A DNA stretch of 64,000 bases from Chengkuizengella marina (GTDB taxonomy: Bacteria > Bacillota > Bacilli > Paenibacillales > KCTC-33759). The notes under the pieces are model-generated. The model saw only the letters and a program-made list of their open reading frames with translations. It did no database searches and was not told the DNA's origin. The translations under genes were made by a program, and so were the position numbers. Location: assembly GCF_009910845.1 (NCBI RefSeq), contig NZ_SIJB01000004.1:113515-177514 (forward strand), written 5' to 3'. Positions within the stretch are counted from its first letter, which is position 1. The number at the start of each line of letters is the position of its first letter. Positions 1-9,045 of the stretch are shown one piece after another.

Positions 1-102
1 ACACATGATGATCGATACTTTGAAACTGCTGATAAATTGATAAAAATGGAAATGGGGAAAATCGTTCAATCAGAAAGGCTTCAATTTAGTGAGTCAAGTT
101 AA
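1..102 (+). CDS. C-terminal end of a cyclic-peptide-type ABC exporter (partial)
   Basis: Only the last 33 codons lie in the window, read in frame from base 1 to the TAA at 100-102. The peptide starts THDDRYFETADKLIKMEMGK. This resembles the H-loop and tail of SyrD/PvdE-family fused permease-ATPases, which export cyclic peptides and siderophore precursors (typically THDDxYF...ADRIIK...G). The stop lies 36 bases before the NRPS start, so it probably belongs to the same operon and exports the product. The family call rests on about 30 residues and the context. Any ABC ATPase would end in a similar way, but the DDRYF...AD pattern is the cyclic-peptide exporter form. Confidence 0.6.
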   Translation, partial: THDDRYFETADKLIKMEMGKIVQSERLQFSESS

Positions 103-138
103 TAAAAAACTAAACAATTAACATAGAATGGAGGGAAA

Positions 139-3100
139 ATGTTGAGTGGGAATAAAAAAATTGATAAAGAGAATATTGACAATATTTTAGCGTTATCTCC
201 TACACAGGAAGGGATGTTATTTCACTATTTAAAAAATAAAGAGAAAAATGAATATTTTCAACAGTTAAGCTTACATTTATCAGGGGAAATCTGTGTAGAA
301 AGGATTCAAAAATCATGGCAACATGTAACGGAGACAAACGAAATGTTGCGAACGATTTTTAGATGGGCAAAATTAAAACACTCTGTACAAATTGTATTAA
401 AATATGTAGAAGTTCCTTTTAGAGTTGTAGATTATTCAAATTATACAGTAAAGGAACAAGCGCAACTGCTTCAAGAATTAAAAGAGCAGGATAAACAAAA
501 GGGTGTGGATATTGAAACATCCCCATTTAGAGTGATTGTTTGTTTGTTAGCTGAAAATCGTTGTGAGATGATCATTACTTGGCATCATATACTGTTTGAT
601 GGGTGGAGTAATAGTATTCTAATCAATGAATTTATGAATGCTTACAAAGATTTTTATGTTGGTCATCAGCCTTTACAATATAACAAAACCAAATTTAAAG
701 AGTTTATCTCATGGCACAAAAATCAGGAAAAATACAAACAAAAGTTATATTGGGAAAGTTATTTCATTGATTTTGAGCAATATTCATCTTTACCCTATGA
801 TGTTGAGCATGTTCAGGTGAGTAGCCAAAATGATATTGTATTCACTTCTTTAACTACTTTAGAAACCGAAAAAATAAATAATTTCACAAAGCAAAACGAC
901 ATCACACTAGCCTCACTTTTTTACACAGCATGGGGGATTTTGCTGCAAAAATATAATCAAACAAATGATGTTATTTTTGGGACAACGGTGTCAGGAAGAA
1001 CTCATTTCACAAAAGCGATTGAGGATGAGATGGTAGGTTTGTTTATTCATACTATACCGTTACGCGTACATTCAAAATATAGTGATACAGTAAAAGATGT
1101 GATTCATTTTGTAGATCGATCCTTGCAACTGAGAAGTGAATATGAAAATACGTCTCTAGTTGATATAGAACAATATGCTGGATTCAATACTGAACAACCT
1201 CTATTTCAATCTATTGTTGTATTGGAAAATTACCCACTTGATATAAGTAATCAAAAAGATAGTTTGTTAAAGATTGATGGATACGACATAGTTGAAACGA
1301 CTAATTTTGATCTGACATTAGGTCTAAAAACGTTCAGTGATTTATTTGAGATAGAATTTTCTTATGATACGAATAAATTTTCAAAGCAAATGATTCAAAG
1401 AATGGGAGGGCATTTCACTTTCATATTAAAACAAATCATCCATCATCCAGAATTAAAACTTAGTGAGTTAGAACTTGTTACATCAATTGAAAAAGAGCAG
1501 ATTCTTAATTCTTTTAACCCCTTAATAGTTAAAGATAGTAAGATAGATTTGATTCATTTGATGTTTGAAAAACAAGTAGAAAAATCACCAAATCAAATTG
1601 CTGTTGTTTTTGATGGTATACAGTATACCTATAAAGAGATTAATGAAAAAGCAAATCAATTGGCTAGATATTTAAGAAAAAAAGGGATTTCATCCAATGA
1701 TCGAGTTGCCATAACAATTGAAAGATCGGCTTATTTAATCATCTCTACATTGGGGGTTTTAAAAGTTGGGGCAACCTATATTCCAATAGATGAAAACTTC
1801 TCTAGTGAAAGAATTTCTTATATTTTAAAGGATAGTCAAGCAGAGGTGTGGATTACTCAATCTGGAATGGAGGAAGAAATAAAATTTGATGGTTTAGTTT
1901 TTCATGTATATGATGAAGACATTTATAAGGGTAATGCTGCTAATCTACAAAACACTTATCATATGACAAATATTGCTTATATCATATACACTTCTGGTTC
2001 AACCGGAAATCCAAAAGGAGTAAAGGTGACACAAACAAATTTATCAAATTATGTGGAAGCTTTTCAGCGTGAATTTAATCTGACTAGAAATGACGTGATA
2101 CTTCAGCAGTCTTCATTTTCATTTGATCAATTTGTTGAGGAAGTTTTCCCTATTTTATTAAATGGTGGCAGCATAGTAATGGCACGTAAATTAGAAGTTA
2201 TGGACATGAGAACACTACTACAATTGATTCATGATCACCACATTAGCATTATTTCTTGTTCTCCATTGTTATTAAATGAGTTAAATAAACAACAAGGTTT
2301 GGAAAAAGTACATACATTTATTAGCGGTGGAGATATTCTGAAATATGAATTCTTTTCTAATTTAGTAATCAATTCTAAAGTGTACAACACTTATGGACCA
2401 ACGGAAGCCACAGTTTGTGCAACATATTACCAATGTGGGATGGATAGTTTGAAAAATATACCGATTGGTCGTCCTATTCATAATTACAATGTGTATATTT
2501 TAGATGAGTTGAATCATCTAATGCCAATAGGTGTTAATGGTGAAATTTGTATTACGGGGCATGGTATTGCATCCGGTTATGTAAATCATGAACAATTAAC
2601 TAACGAAAAATTTAGAATGGATCCGTTTCAATCTCACTTACGAATGTATAAAACAGGAGATATGGGAAAATGGCTGCCAGATGGAACTATTCAATATCTT
2701 GGTAGAAACGATGAGCAGATCAAAATAAGAGGTTTTAGAATTGAACTTGGAGAAATTGAATTTAACCTTCGTTCACATTATGCAGTGGAGGAAGCGTTCA
2801 TTCTTGCTGTAGATGATGTCTATGGACAGAAACAAATCGCTGCGTATGTCAAATTAATCGAAGAAGTAGATTCAATTGAATTTAAAAATTTTTTAAGTGA
2901 GAAACTGCCTCATTATATGATTCCTTCTTCTTTTTATACAATCGATAAAATTCCAAAAACGAACAATGGTAAATTAGATAAAAAACAATTAATGCAATGT
3001 AAAGATCGTTTAAACGAAGAAATTTTGGATGATGAAAGTTTCATAAGTGAATCTGAACAGAAGATCAAACAGCTATGGAAGGAAGTATTGGAAGTTGAGA

Positions 3101-3909
3101 AGGTTGGCATTCATGATCAATTTTTTGATATAGGTGGGAATTCGATTTTGCTCATGCAAGTGCATTCCCAACTTGAAAAACGTTTTAACTGGGAATTAAA
3201 CATCGTTGATTTATTTAATCACCCAACCATTGCAAAACTAGCAAAATTTATTGATCATAAACACCAAGAAATAGATGTAGTAGGTATATTAAACTTTCAA
3301 AAACTTCCTAGTAATTATTTTCATATGAATAATATGCAAGCTAGTGGGATGAATCGAGTTCATTATCGTATAGAATCTGACTTGGTTAAATCCATGCGCT
3401 TGATAGCGAGTGATCATCAAGTAAATCTATTGGATATTTTATTAGCCATGTATCTTTATATGTTCACAGAAGTATCTGTTGAAAAAATAGCTCAAGTGCA
3501 ATATTTAAAAGAATATGGGGAGGAAGTAATCCCGCTAAAGATAGAATTACATAAACTAGGGGGTTTTAATCAATTATTTCAAGCAGTGAATAAGTTAAGA
3601 CGTGGTGTTGGTGAAACCTATACTTTGAACGCCATCCATCATTTAACGTTAAAAAAGAAGAAGAATTTCATCTTACCATTTATTCACTTTAATACAGATA
3701 TATCGATAGATGCGAAATTTTTAGAAATTTTTGAAATCTCATGTTGCGTGGAAGTAGATGAGAAAACAGACACGCTAACCTTAACCTTTACATTTAATGA
3801 TAGAAAGCTCAAAAAAGATAAGATGAGTTTTTTGATAAAAGCTTACGTGAACCTTTTAAAGCAGCTGGTCAAAAACACGGTTTCATCTAAAAAGGAGCAT
3901 TCGATATGA
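139..3909 (+). CDS. Non-ribosomal peptide synthetase, C-A-PCP plus a C-terminal half condensation lobe
   Basis: This is a single-module NRPS of 1256 residues. The condensation domain (about 14-450) has HHILFDG at 149-155 and begins LSPTQEGMLFH, the wording of D-CL/dual-type C domains, so an upstream donor module outside the window is likely. The adenylation domain (about 475-950) has YTSGSTGNPKG at 617-627, NTYGPTE, YKTGD and the catalytic Lys at 945 in NGKLDKK. Specificity positions read D663, Q664, E667, S706, then I, G, T, V, C and K, which looks like a basic-residue code such as Lys; this is tentative. The carrier domain has DIGGNS with Ser1002. Residues 1045-1256 look like the C-lobe of a second condensation domain without the N-lobe or HHxxxDG. 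There is no thioesterase. The gene overlaps the next by 4 bases. SD GGAGG precedes ATG at 139; TTG at 142 is an alternative start. Confidence 0.95.
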   Translation: MLSGNKKIDKENIDNILALSPTQEGMLFHYLKNKEKNEYFQQLSLHLSGEICVERIQKSWQHVTETNEMLRTIFRWAKLKHSVQIVLKYVEVPFRVVDYSNYTVKEQAQLLQELKEQDKQKGVDIETSPFRVIVCLLAENRCEMIITWHHILFDGWSNSILINEFMNAYKDFYVGHQPLQYNKTKFKEFISWHKNQEKYKQKLYWESYFIDFEQYSSLPYDVEHVQVSSQNDIVFTSLTTLETEKINNFTKQNDITLASLFYTAWGILLQKYNQTNDVIFGTTVSGRTHFTKAIEDEMVGLFIHTIPLRVHSKYSDTVKDVIHFVDRSLQLRSEYENTSLVDIEQYAGFNTEQPLFQSIVVLENYPLDISNQKDSLLKIDGYDIVETTNFDLTLGLKTFSDLFEIEFSYDTNKFSKQMIQRMGGHFTFILKQIIHHPELKLSELELVTSIEKEQILNSFNPLIVKDSKIDLIHLMFEKQVEKSPNQIAVVFDGIQYTYKEINEKANQLARYLRKKGISSNDRVAITIERSAYLIISTLGVLKVGATYIPIDENFSSERISYILKDSQAEVWITQSGMEEEIKFDGLVFHVYDEDIYKGNAANLQNTYHMTNIAYIIYTSGSTGNPKGVKVTQTNLSNYVEAFQREFNLTRNDVILQQSSFSFDQFVEEVFPILLNGGSIVMARKLEVMDMRTLLQLIHDHHISIISCSPLLLNELNKQQGLEKVHTFISGGDILKYEFFSNLVINSKVYNTYGPTEATVCATYYQCGMDSLKNIPIGRPIHNYNVYILDELNHLMPIGVNGEICITGHGIASGYVNHEQLTNEKFRMDPFQSHLRMYKTGDMGKWLPDGTIQYLGRNDEQIKIRGFRIELGEIEFNLRSHYAVEEAFILAVDDVYGQKQIAAYVKLIEEVDSIEFKNFLSEKLPHYMIPSSFYTIDKIPKTNNGKLDKKQLMQCKDRLNEEILDDESFISESEQKIKQLWKEVLEVEKVGIHDQFFDIGGNSILLMQVHSQLEKRFNWELNIVDLFNHPTIAKLAKFIDHKHQEIDVVGILNFQKLPSNYFHMNNMQASGMNRVHYRIESDLVKSMRLIASDHQVNLLDILLAMYLYMFTEVSVEKIAQVQYLKEYGEEVIPLKIELHKLGGFNQLFQAVNKLRRGVGETYTLNAIHHLTLKKKKNFILPFIHFNTDISIDAKFLEIFEISCCVEVDEKTDTLTLTFTFNDRKLKKDKMSFLIKAYVNLLKQLVKNTVSSKKEHSI

Positions 3910-5216
3910 AAAATTTAGCACTGATATTTCCTGGACAAGGATCACAATACGTCGGTATGGGTAAAGAATTAGTGGAACATTATGATACTGCTAGAAGTGT
4001 ATTTGAAGAAGCAAATGATGTATTAAAAATGGATATAAAAAAGCTTTGTGTTGAGGGAGATATGCAAGAGTTAACAAAAACAGAATATACACAACCTGCT
4101 TTGTTGACTTTAAGTGTAGCTGCTTATCGTGTGTTTGAGGAAGAAATGGGTATACAGCCTGCTTATGCTGCTGGTCATAGTTTAGGAGAGTTTTCAGCAT
4201 TAACCTGTGCGGGAGTGATTTCATTTACTGATGCAATTCAGCTTGTTAGAAAAAGAGGGTTATTCATGAAAGAAGCCTCAGAAAAAGGCAGTGGTTTGAT
4301 GTGTGCTGTAATAGGATTAGATAAAAAGGAAATAGAAGATGTGTGCAATCAAGTTTCCTCAACAGATTATTTTGCAGTTATCTCTAACTATAATGCGCCT
4401 GAGCAAATTGTGATTTCGGGTCACCGTCAAGAAGTGCAAAAAGCAGCTGATTTGTTGAAGAAAAAGGGAGCTCGAATATCTGTTTTAAAAGTTAGTGCAC
4501 CTTTCCACAGCCCATTAATGAAAACAGCCGCAATCAAATTACAATTGGAATTGAATAAATATAACTATGGAACGTTTAAATGGCCTATCCTTTCGAATGT
4601 GACAGCACAGCCTTATTCTAATTCTAAAGATGTCATTGGAAATTTAACAACTCAAATGTTTTCACCTGTGAAATGGGATGAGTCGGTATTGTATCTTTCT
4701 CAACAAGGCATAAATACAGCCATAGAGGTTGGTCCTAAAAAAATATTAACAAATTTGATGCGTTACAATGACAGTCAATTCATAAGTTATCCATTTGAAA
4801 AATTAGTAGATATTCAAAAAGTGAAAGAAGAGTTAGAAGCGGATATAGAGAAGGAGAAAAGTAACACAATAGTAAAAAATGTTGTGACGAAATGTCTCGC
4901 AGCTGCTGTTTGTACAAGAAATCGGAATTGGGATCAAACATTATATGAAGAGGGAGTCATAAAACCTTATCAAAAAATCCAACAGATACAGGACGAGCTT
5001 GATGAAAGTGGAGAATTACCTAGTTTGAATCAGATGAGTGAAGCTTTACTTTTGTTAAAAACGATCTTTGATACGAAAGGAACATCGATGGAGGAACAAC
5101 AAGAACGTTTTCATGAAATTTTACAAGATTCAGAAACCGAATCGTTATTAAATGAATTTGTTCAATCTTCCATACTTCGTCTTGGAGGTGAGAATGTTGG
5201 ATTTCAGCTCAATTAA
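3906..5216 (+). CDS. Free-standing malonyl-CoA:ACP acyltransferase (trans-AT) with C-terminal extension
   Basis: It transfers malonyl units from CoA to carrier proteins. Residues 1-300 are a FabD-type acyltransferase: FPGQGSQ near the N-terminus, GHSLGE with nucleophile Ser92, and catalytic His201 in APFHSPLM, the same two numbers as E. coli FabD. Neither PKS protein in the cluster has an AT domain, so this enzyme probably loads their ACPs in trans. FabD proteins are about 310 residues; this one is 436. The extra 130 residues (about 305-436, containing CLAAAVCTRNRNWD) form a charged, mostly helical extension of unknown role. ATG at 3906 overlaps the NRPS stop and has an AAGGAG site. The extension and the location argue against a housekeeping fabD. 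Confidence 0.92.
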   Translation: MKNLALIFPGQGSQYVGMGKELVEHYDTARSVFEEANDVLKMDIKKLCVEGDMQELTKTEYTQPALLTLSVAAYRVFEEEMGIQPAYAAGHSLGEFSALTCAGVISFTDAIQLVRKRGLFMKEASEKGSGLMCAVIGLDKKEIEDVCNQVSSTDYFAVISNYNAPEQIVISGHRQEVQKAADLLKKKGARISVLKVSAPFHSPLMKTAAIKLQLELNKYNYGTFKWPILSNVTAQPYSNSKDVIGNLTTQMFSPVKWDESVLYLSQQGINTAIEVGPKKILTNLMRYNDSQFISYPFEKLVDIQKVKEELEADIEKEKSNTIVKNVVTKCLAAAVCTRNRNWDQTLYEEGVIKPYQKIQQIQDELDESGELPSLNQMSEALLLLKTIFDTKGTSMEEQQERFHEILQDSETESLLNEFVQSSILRLGGENVGFQLN

Positions 5217-8200
5217 GTTAGATGAAATGTCCTACGATGAAGAGTTAGATATTCAATCAGAGGAAATGATTGAACAGGATATTGCAATTATTGGATTATC
5301 GTTTAAATTGCCTCAAGCAGATACGAAAGAAACGTTCTTGAACAATCTAAGACATGGCGTTGATTCTGTGAGAGAAATTCCTGTTGCAAGAAAAAAAGAT
5401 ACAGATTTATATTTCAAACATCGTAACCAGGATGTAAATAAGGTTCAATATGGGGAAGCAGCCTATTTAGATGAAGTTGATCAATTTGATTATTCATTTT
5501 TTAAACTATCACCAAAAGAAGCTAGCCTAATGGATCCCAATCAGAGAATTTTTTTGCAAACCGCATGGAATGCCCTAGAAGATGCTGGTTATACAGAAGA
5601 ACAATTAAATGGAAGTCGCACGGCCGTTTATTTAGGATATGGTTCTGATTCAGATTATAAAAACATGATCCATCAAATGGAACCAGATGCAGTTTCATTA
5701 TCTATGCCTGGAAATGTAAAACCGATTATTGCGAGTAGACTTTCCTATATTTTAAATTTAAAAGGTTCCAGCTTAACTGTAGATACGACGTGCTCCTCAT
5801 CTTTAGTTGCAGTACATCTAGCATGTCAAGCAATTCTAAACGGCGAATGTGATATGGCGGTTACAGGAGGTATTCAATTGCATTTAGTACCTGTTAGAGA
5901 TTTTGAGGTTGGTGTAGAATCTTCAACATCAAGAACAAGAGCATTTGATGATAGTTCGGATGGTACAGGGACTGGTGAAGGTACAGTGGTTATGGTTTTA
6001 AAAAAATTGAATCAAGCCTTGGAAGATAGAGACCATATTTATGCCGTTATTAAATCAAGTGCGATGAATCAGGATGGTAGTTCAGTAGGGATTACGGCAC
6101 CCAATGCAGAGGCACAAACAAACGTGATTATGGAAGCATGGGAAAAAGGGGGAATTGATCCAGAATCCATTTCTTATATCGAAGCACATGGAACTGGGAC
6201 AAAACTAGGAGACCCTATTGAAATCCAAGGCATTCAAAGCGCTTTTAGACAATATACAGACAAAAAGCAGTTTTGTGCGATAAGTTCAATAAAGAGCAAC
6301 ATAGGGCACTTAGATAGTACGGCAGGAATCACAGGTTTGTTAAAAGCTGTTTTATCTTTAAAGATGAAGGAGTTGTTTCCAACGTTACATTTTAATCGTC
6401 CTAATCGGCAAATCTCCTTTGAATCATCCCCTGTTTACATCCTAGATCGATGGAGTAAATGGGAAGTAGGCAATAATGAGGTACGAAGATGTGGAGTAAG
6501 CTCTTTTGGAATTAGTGGAACAAATTGTCATGTTGTATTAGAGGAAGCTCCTGAAATGGGGACTGAAATACAAAGTGATTTAGATGATAAAACAGAAATT
6601 TTTGTACTCTCAGCAAAAACAAAATATTCATTGAATCTTTTAATAACCAATTATATACAATTTTTAAAAAACAACAAACAAATTTATATCAGAGACGTGA
6701 GTTATACGTTGTGTATGGCTAGAAATCACTATAGTGAACGGATTGCATTAATAGTACGTGATATAGAGGATTTAATAGAGCAGTTGTCAGCATTAGATTT
6801 AGGGTTATCAAAGGCACCATTTGATTCTAGTCTTAATAAAAGTGAATTGCATCAATTATTAGAACATACATTAGATTATCAACCCACTAAAAAGGAAGAA
6901 TTTAGTTTAAGAGAAATTGCAAAAATGTATATCGATGGTAAGGATATCCCATGGAGTAAGTTATTTTATGAAAAAAGAAATAAAATAAGTTTGCCCACAT
7001 ACCCATTTGAATTACAGAGATGTTGGTTTAATTTTCCCAAAGAGGATGAATATCATCATGAAAATGTTTATTATCAAACAATTTGGGAGAAAGCACCACT
7101 TATTATTAAAAAAGAGGTAAGCCCAATAAATCGAACTTATTTAGTTTTAAAAGATAAAATGGGGCTTGGAGATCAAATTTGTGAAAAACTGAAGAATAAA
7201 GGACATCAAGTCATTGAAGTAGACATAGGAGCACAATTTAATTGTGAAAATGGGTCAAGTTACACGATAAAAGCTACATTGGAAGAAGATTATGTTAAGT
7301 TATTGCAACAATTGAAAACTGTGAATATCACACATATCCTCCATATGGTTTCGATTTCAGAAACAAAGAAAAATTCAAACTTGTGCCAATTAGAAACAAA
7401 GTTAAACAATGGGGTTTATAGTTTGTTTTATTTAACTAAAGCGCTGGTGAAAAATCAGATGTTTAATCCGATTGAGATCTTAACGATATCCAAATTTGCA
7501 AATGATGTTAACAAGGAACAACAGACGGTGATCCCAGAGAATACTGCTCTTTTTGGATTAGGCAAGATCATTGGTTGGGAATATAAAAATGTAAAAGTAA
7601 GATGCATTGATATTGATCAACATACAAAGGTTAAATCACTTGTAAATGAGTTGCTTACACATTCAAATGAATATAAAGTAGCGTATCGTAGTCAGGAAAG
7701 ATATGTTGAACGATTGGATGTTTTAAAACTACCAAAAGAAGTTGAAAAGTCAATAACATTGAAAACAACAGGTGTATATATCATTTCAGGTGGTTTAGGT
7801 GGAATTGGTCTCAACATAGCAAAACATTTAGCTATAAAAGAGAATGTAAATATTGCGATGCTCCAACGTTCCAGACTGCCTGAACGTGATTTGTGGGAAG
7901 CTATATTAAAAGAAAATACTAATAAAAAGTTATGTGCCAAATTGAGAGGGATACAGGAAATAGAAAGTACAGGTTCCAAAGTAATTTGTTTTGATGTAGA
8001 TGTATCTAATGAACGAGCGTTAAAAAATACAATTGAAAATCTAAAACAACAATTTAACAACATTAATGGGGTTATTCATGCTGCTGGAATCGGAGAAGGA
8101 AACTTATTAGGTGAATTAACAAAACAACAATTTACAAGGGTGATAGAATCTAAAGTTCATGGAACGGTTTTATTAGATCAATTATTAGTAGAAGAACAGT

Positions 8201-9045
8201 TAGACTTTTTTATCCTTTTTTCCTCTGCTATTACATTAGTTGGTGGTGTTGGTTCAGGTCCTTATAATGTTGCAAACACATATTTAGATGGTTATGCATC
8301 TTATAGAAACCTTAATAATCTAGGACATACAATGGTGATTAACTGGCCTTCGTGGCAAAATACAGGACTTGCTGAAGGAGACGATATTGAAGAAGATAAG
8401 GAATTATTTAAAGTGTTGTCAGTAAATCAAGGACTTAGCATTTTTGATCGTCTTTTAAATGAAAAAATAAAGCAGGTTTATATTGGAGATTTAAACGTAG
8501 GTAGTAAGTTGTACCAACTTGGGGATGTGCTCCCTTTTAAATGTACACCAGAGTTGCTAGAAAAACTAAACATAGAAGACAAAATAAACGTTATTGAAAT
8601 AGAGAGTAAGTTACAGCCTTGCCACCCATCACTCAAATTAAAAGGGAAAGAAGAAAACCATTACACTGAAATAGAAAAAAAGATCGCTGGAATCTGGGTA
8701 CAAATATTAGGATATGAGGAACTTGATGTGAACGATAACTTTTTTGAAATTGGAGGGGACTCCATATTGATTACAAAAGTACATGCACTGGTGGAACAAT
8801 CGTTTCAAATACAAGTTACGGTAGCAGATCTATTTTCTTATCCTACTATAGCAAAGTTGTCCGAATATATGATGAGTTTAAAGGGACAATCATGTGAGGT
8901 TTCAGGTGCTGAATTTAGTTTGGACGAAGATATTTTATCGTTGTTTTCTCAAATTGAAACAGGAAAGTTAACGATTGAAGATGCAGTATCCGAATTTCGT
9001 ACTTTGGAGGTATATAATGGAAAATTTATCTCGAAAAATATTTGA
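5194..9045 (+). CDS. Trans-AT polyketide synthase, KS-KR-ACP
   Basis: This 1283-residue AT-less PKS extends the chain by one malonate and reduces the beta-keto group. The ketosynthase (about 35-450) has the triad Cys200 in TTCSSS, His332 in EAHGTGT and His372 in NIGH. About 200 residues of KS-AT linker, ending YPFELQRCWF, follow with no AT. The ketoreductase has the NADP motif GGLGGIG at 866-872 and catalytic Ser1011 and Tyr1024 (YNVAN). The LDD motif of B-type reductases is absent, so A-type stereochemistry is possible. The ACP has IGGDS with Ser1190. The C-terminal 50 residues look like a docking segment. ATG at 5194 was chosen because GGAGG lies 5 bases upstream; the frame is open further, but that would overlap the acyltransferase gene more. 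Confidence 0.93.
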   Translation: MLDFSSIKLDEMSYDEELDIQSEEMIEQDIAIIGLSFKLPQADTKETFLNNLRHGVDSVREIPVARKKDTDLYFKHRNQDVNKVQYGEAAYLDEVDQFDYSFFKLSPKEASLMDPNQRIFLQTAWNALEDAGYTEEQLNGSRTAVYLGYGSDSDYKNMIHQMEPDAVSLSMPGNVKPIIASRLSYILNLKGSSLTVDTTCSSSLVAVHLACQAILNGECDMAVTGGIQLHLVPVRDFEVGVESSTSRTRAFDDSSDGTGTGEGTVVMVLKKLNQALEDRDHIYAVIKSSAMNQDGSSVGITAPNAEAQTNVIMEAWEKGGIDPESISYIEAHGTGTKLGDPIEIQGIQSAFRQYTDKKQFCAISSIKSNIGHLDSTAGITGLLKAVLSLKMKELFPTLHFNRPNRQISFESSPVYILDRWSKWEVGNNEVRRCGVSSFGISGTNCHVVLEEAPEMGTEIQSDLDDKTEIFVLSAKTKYSLNLLITNYIQFLKNNKQIYIRDVSYTLCMARNHYSERIALIVRDIEDLIEQLSALDLGLSKAPFDSSLNKSELHQLLEHTLDYQPTKKEEFSLREIAKMYIDGKDIPWSKLFYEKRNKISLPTYPFELQRCWFNFPKEDEYHHENVYYQTIWEKAPLIIKKEVSPINRTYLVLKDKMGLGDQICEKLKNKGHQVIEVDIGAQFNCENGSSYTIKATLEEDYVKLLQQLKTVNITHILHMVSISETKKNSNLCQLETKLNNGVYSLFYLTKALVKNQMFNPIEILTISKFANDVNKEQQTVIPENTALFGLGKIIGWEYKNVKVRCIDIDQHTKVKSLVNELLTHSNEYKVAYRSQERYVERLDVLKLPKEVEKSITLKTTGVYIISGGLGGIGLNIAKHLAIKENVNIAMLQRSRLPERDLWEAILKENTNKKLCAKLRGIQEIESTGSKVICFDVDVSNERALKNTIENLKQQFNNINGVIHAAGIGEGNLLGELTKQQFTRVIESKVHGTVLLDQLLVEEQLDFFILFSSAITLVGGVGSGPYNVANTYLDGYASYRNLNNLGHTMVINWPSWQNTGLAEGDDIEEDKELFKVLSVNQGLSIFDRLLNEKIKQVYIGDLNVGSKLYQLGDVLPFKCTPELLEKLNIEDKINVIEIESKLQPCHPSLKLKGKEENHYTEIEKKIAGIWVQILGYEELDVNDNFFEIGGDSILITKVHALVEQSFQIQVTVADLFSYPTIAKLSEYMMSLKGQSCEVSGAEFSLDEDILSLFSQIETGKLTIEDAVSEFRTLEVYNGKFISKNI

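Noticed and set aside
7692..8063. 123-codon frame on the - strand
   Set aside because: Antisense to the ketoreductase domain of the PKS, no SD, composition of a shadow frame.
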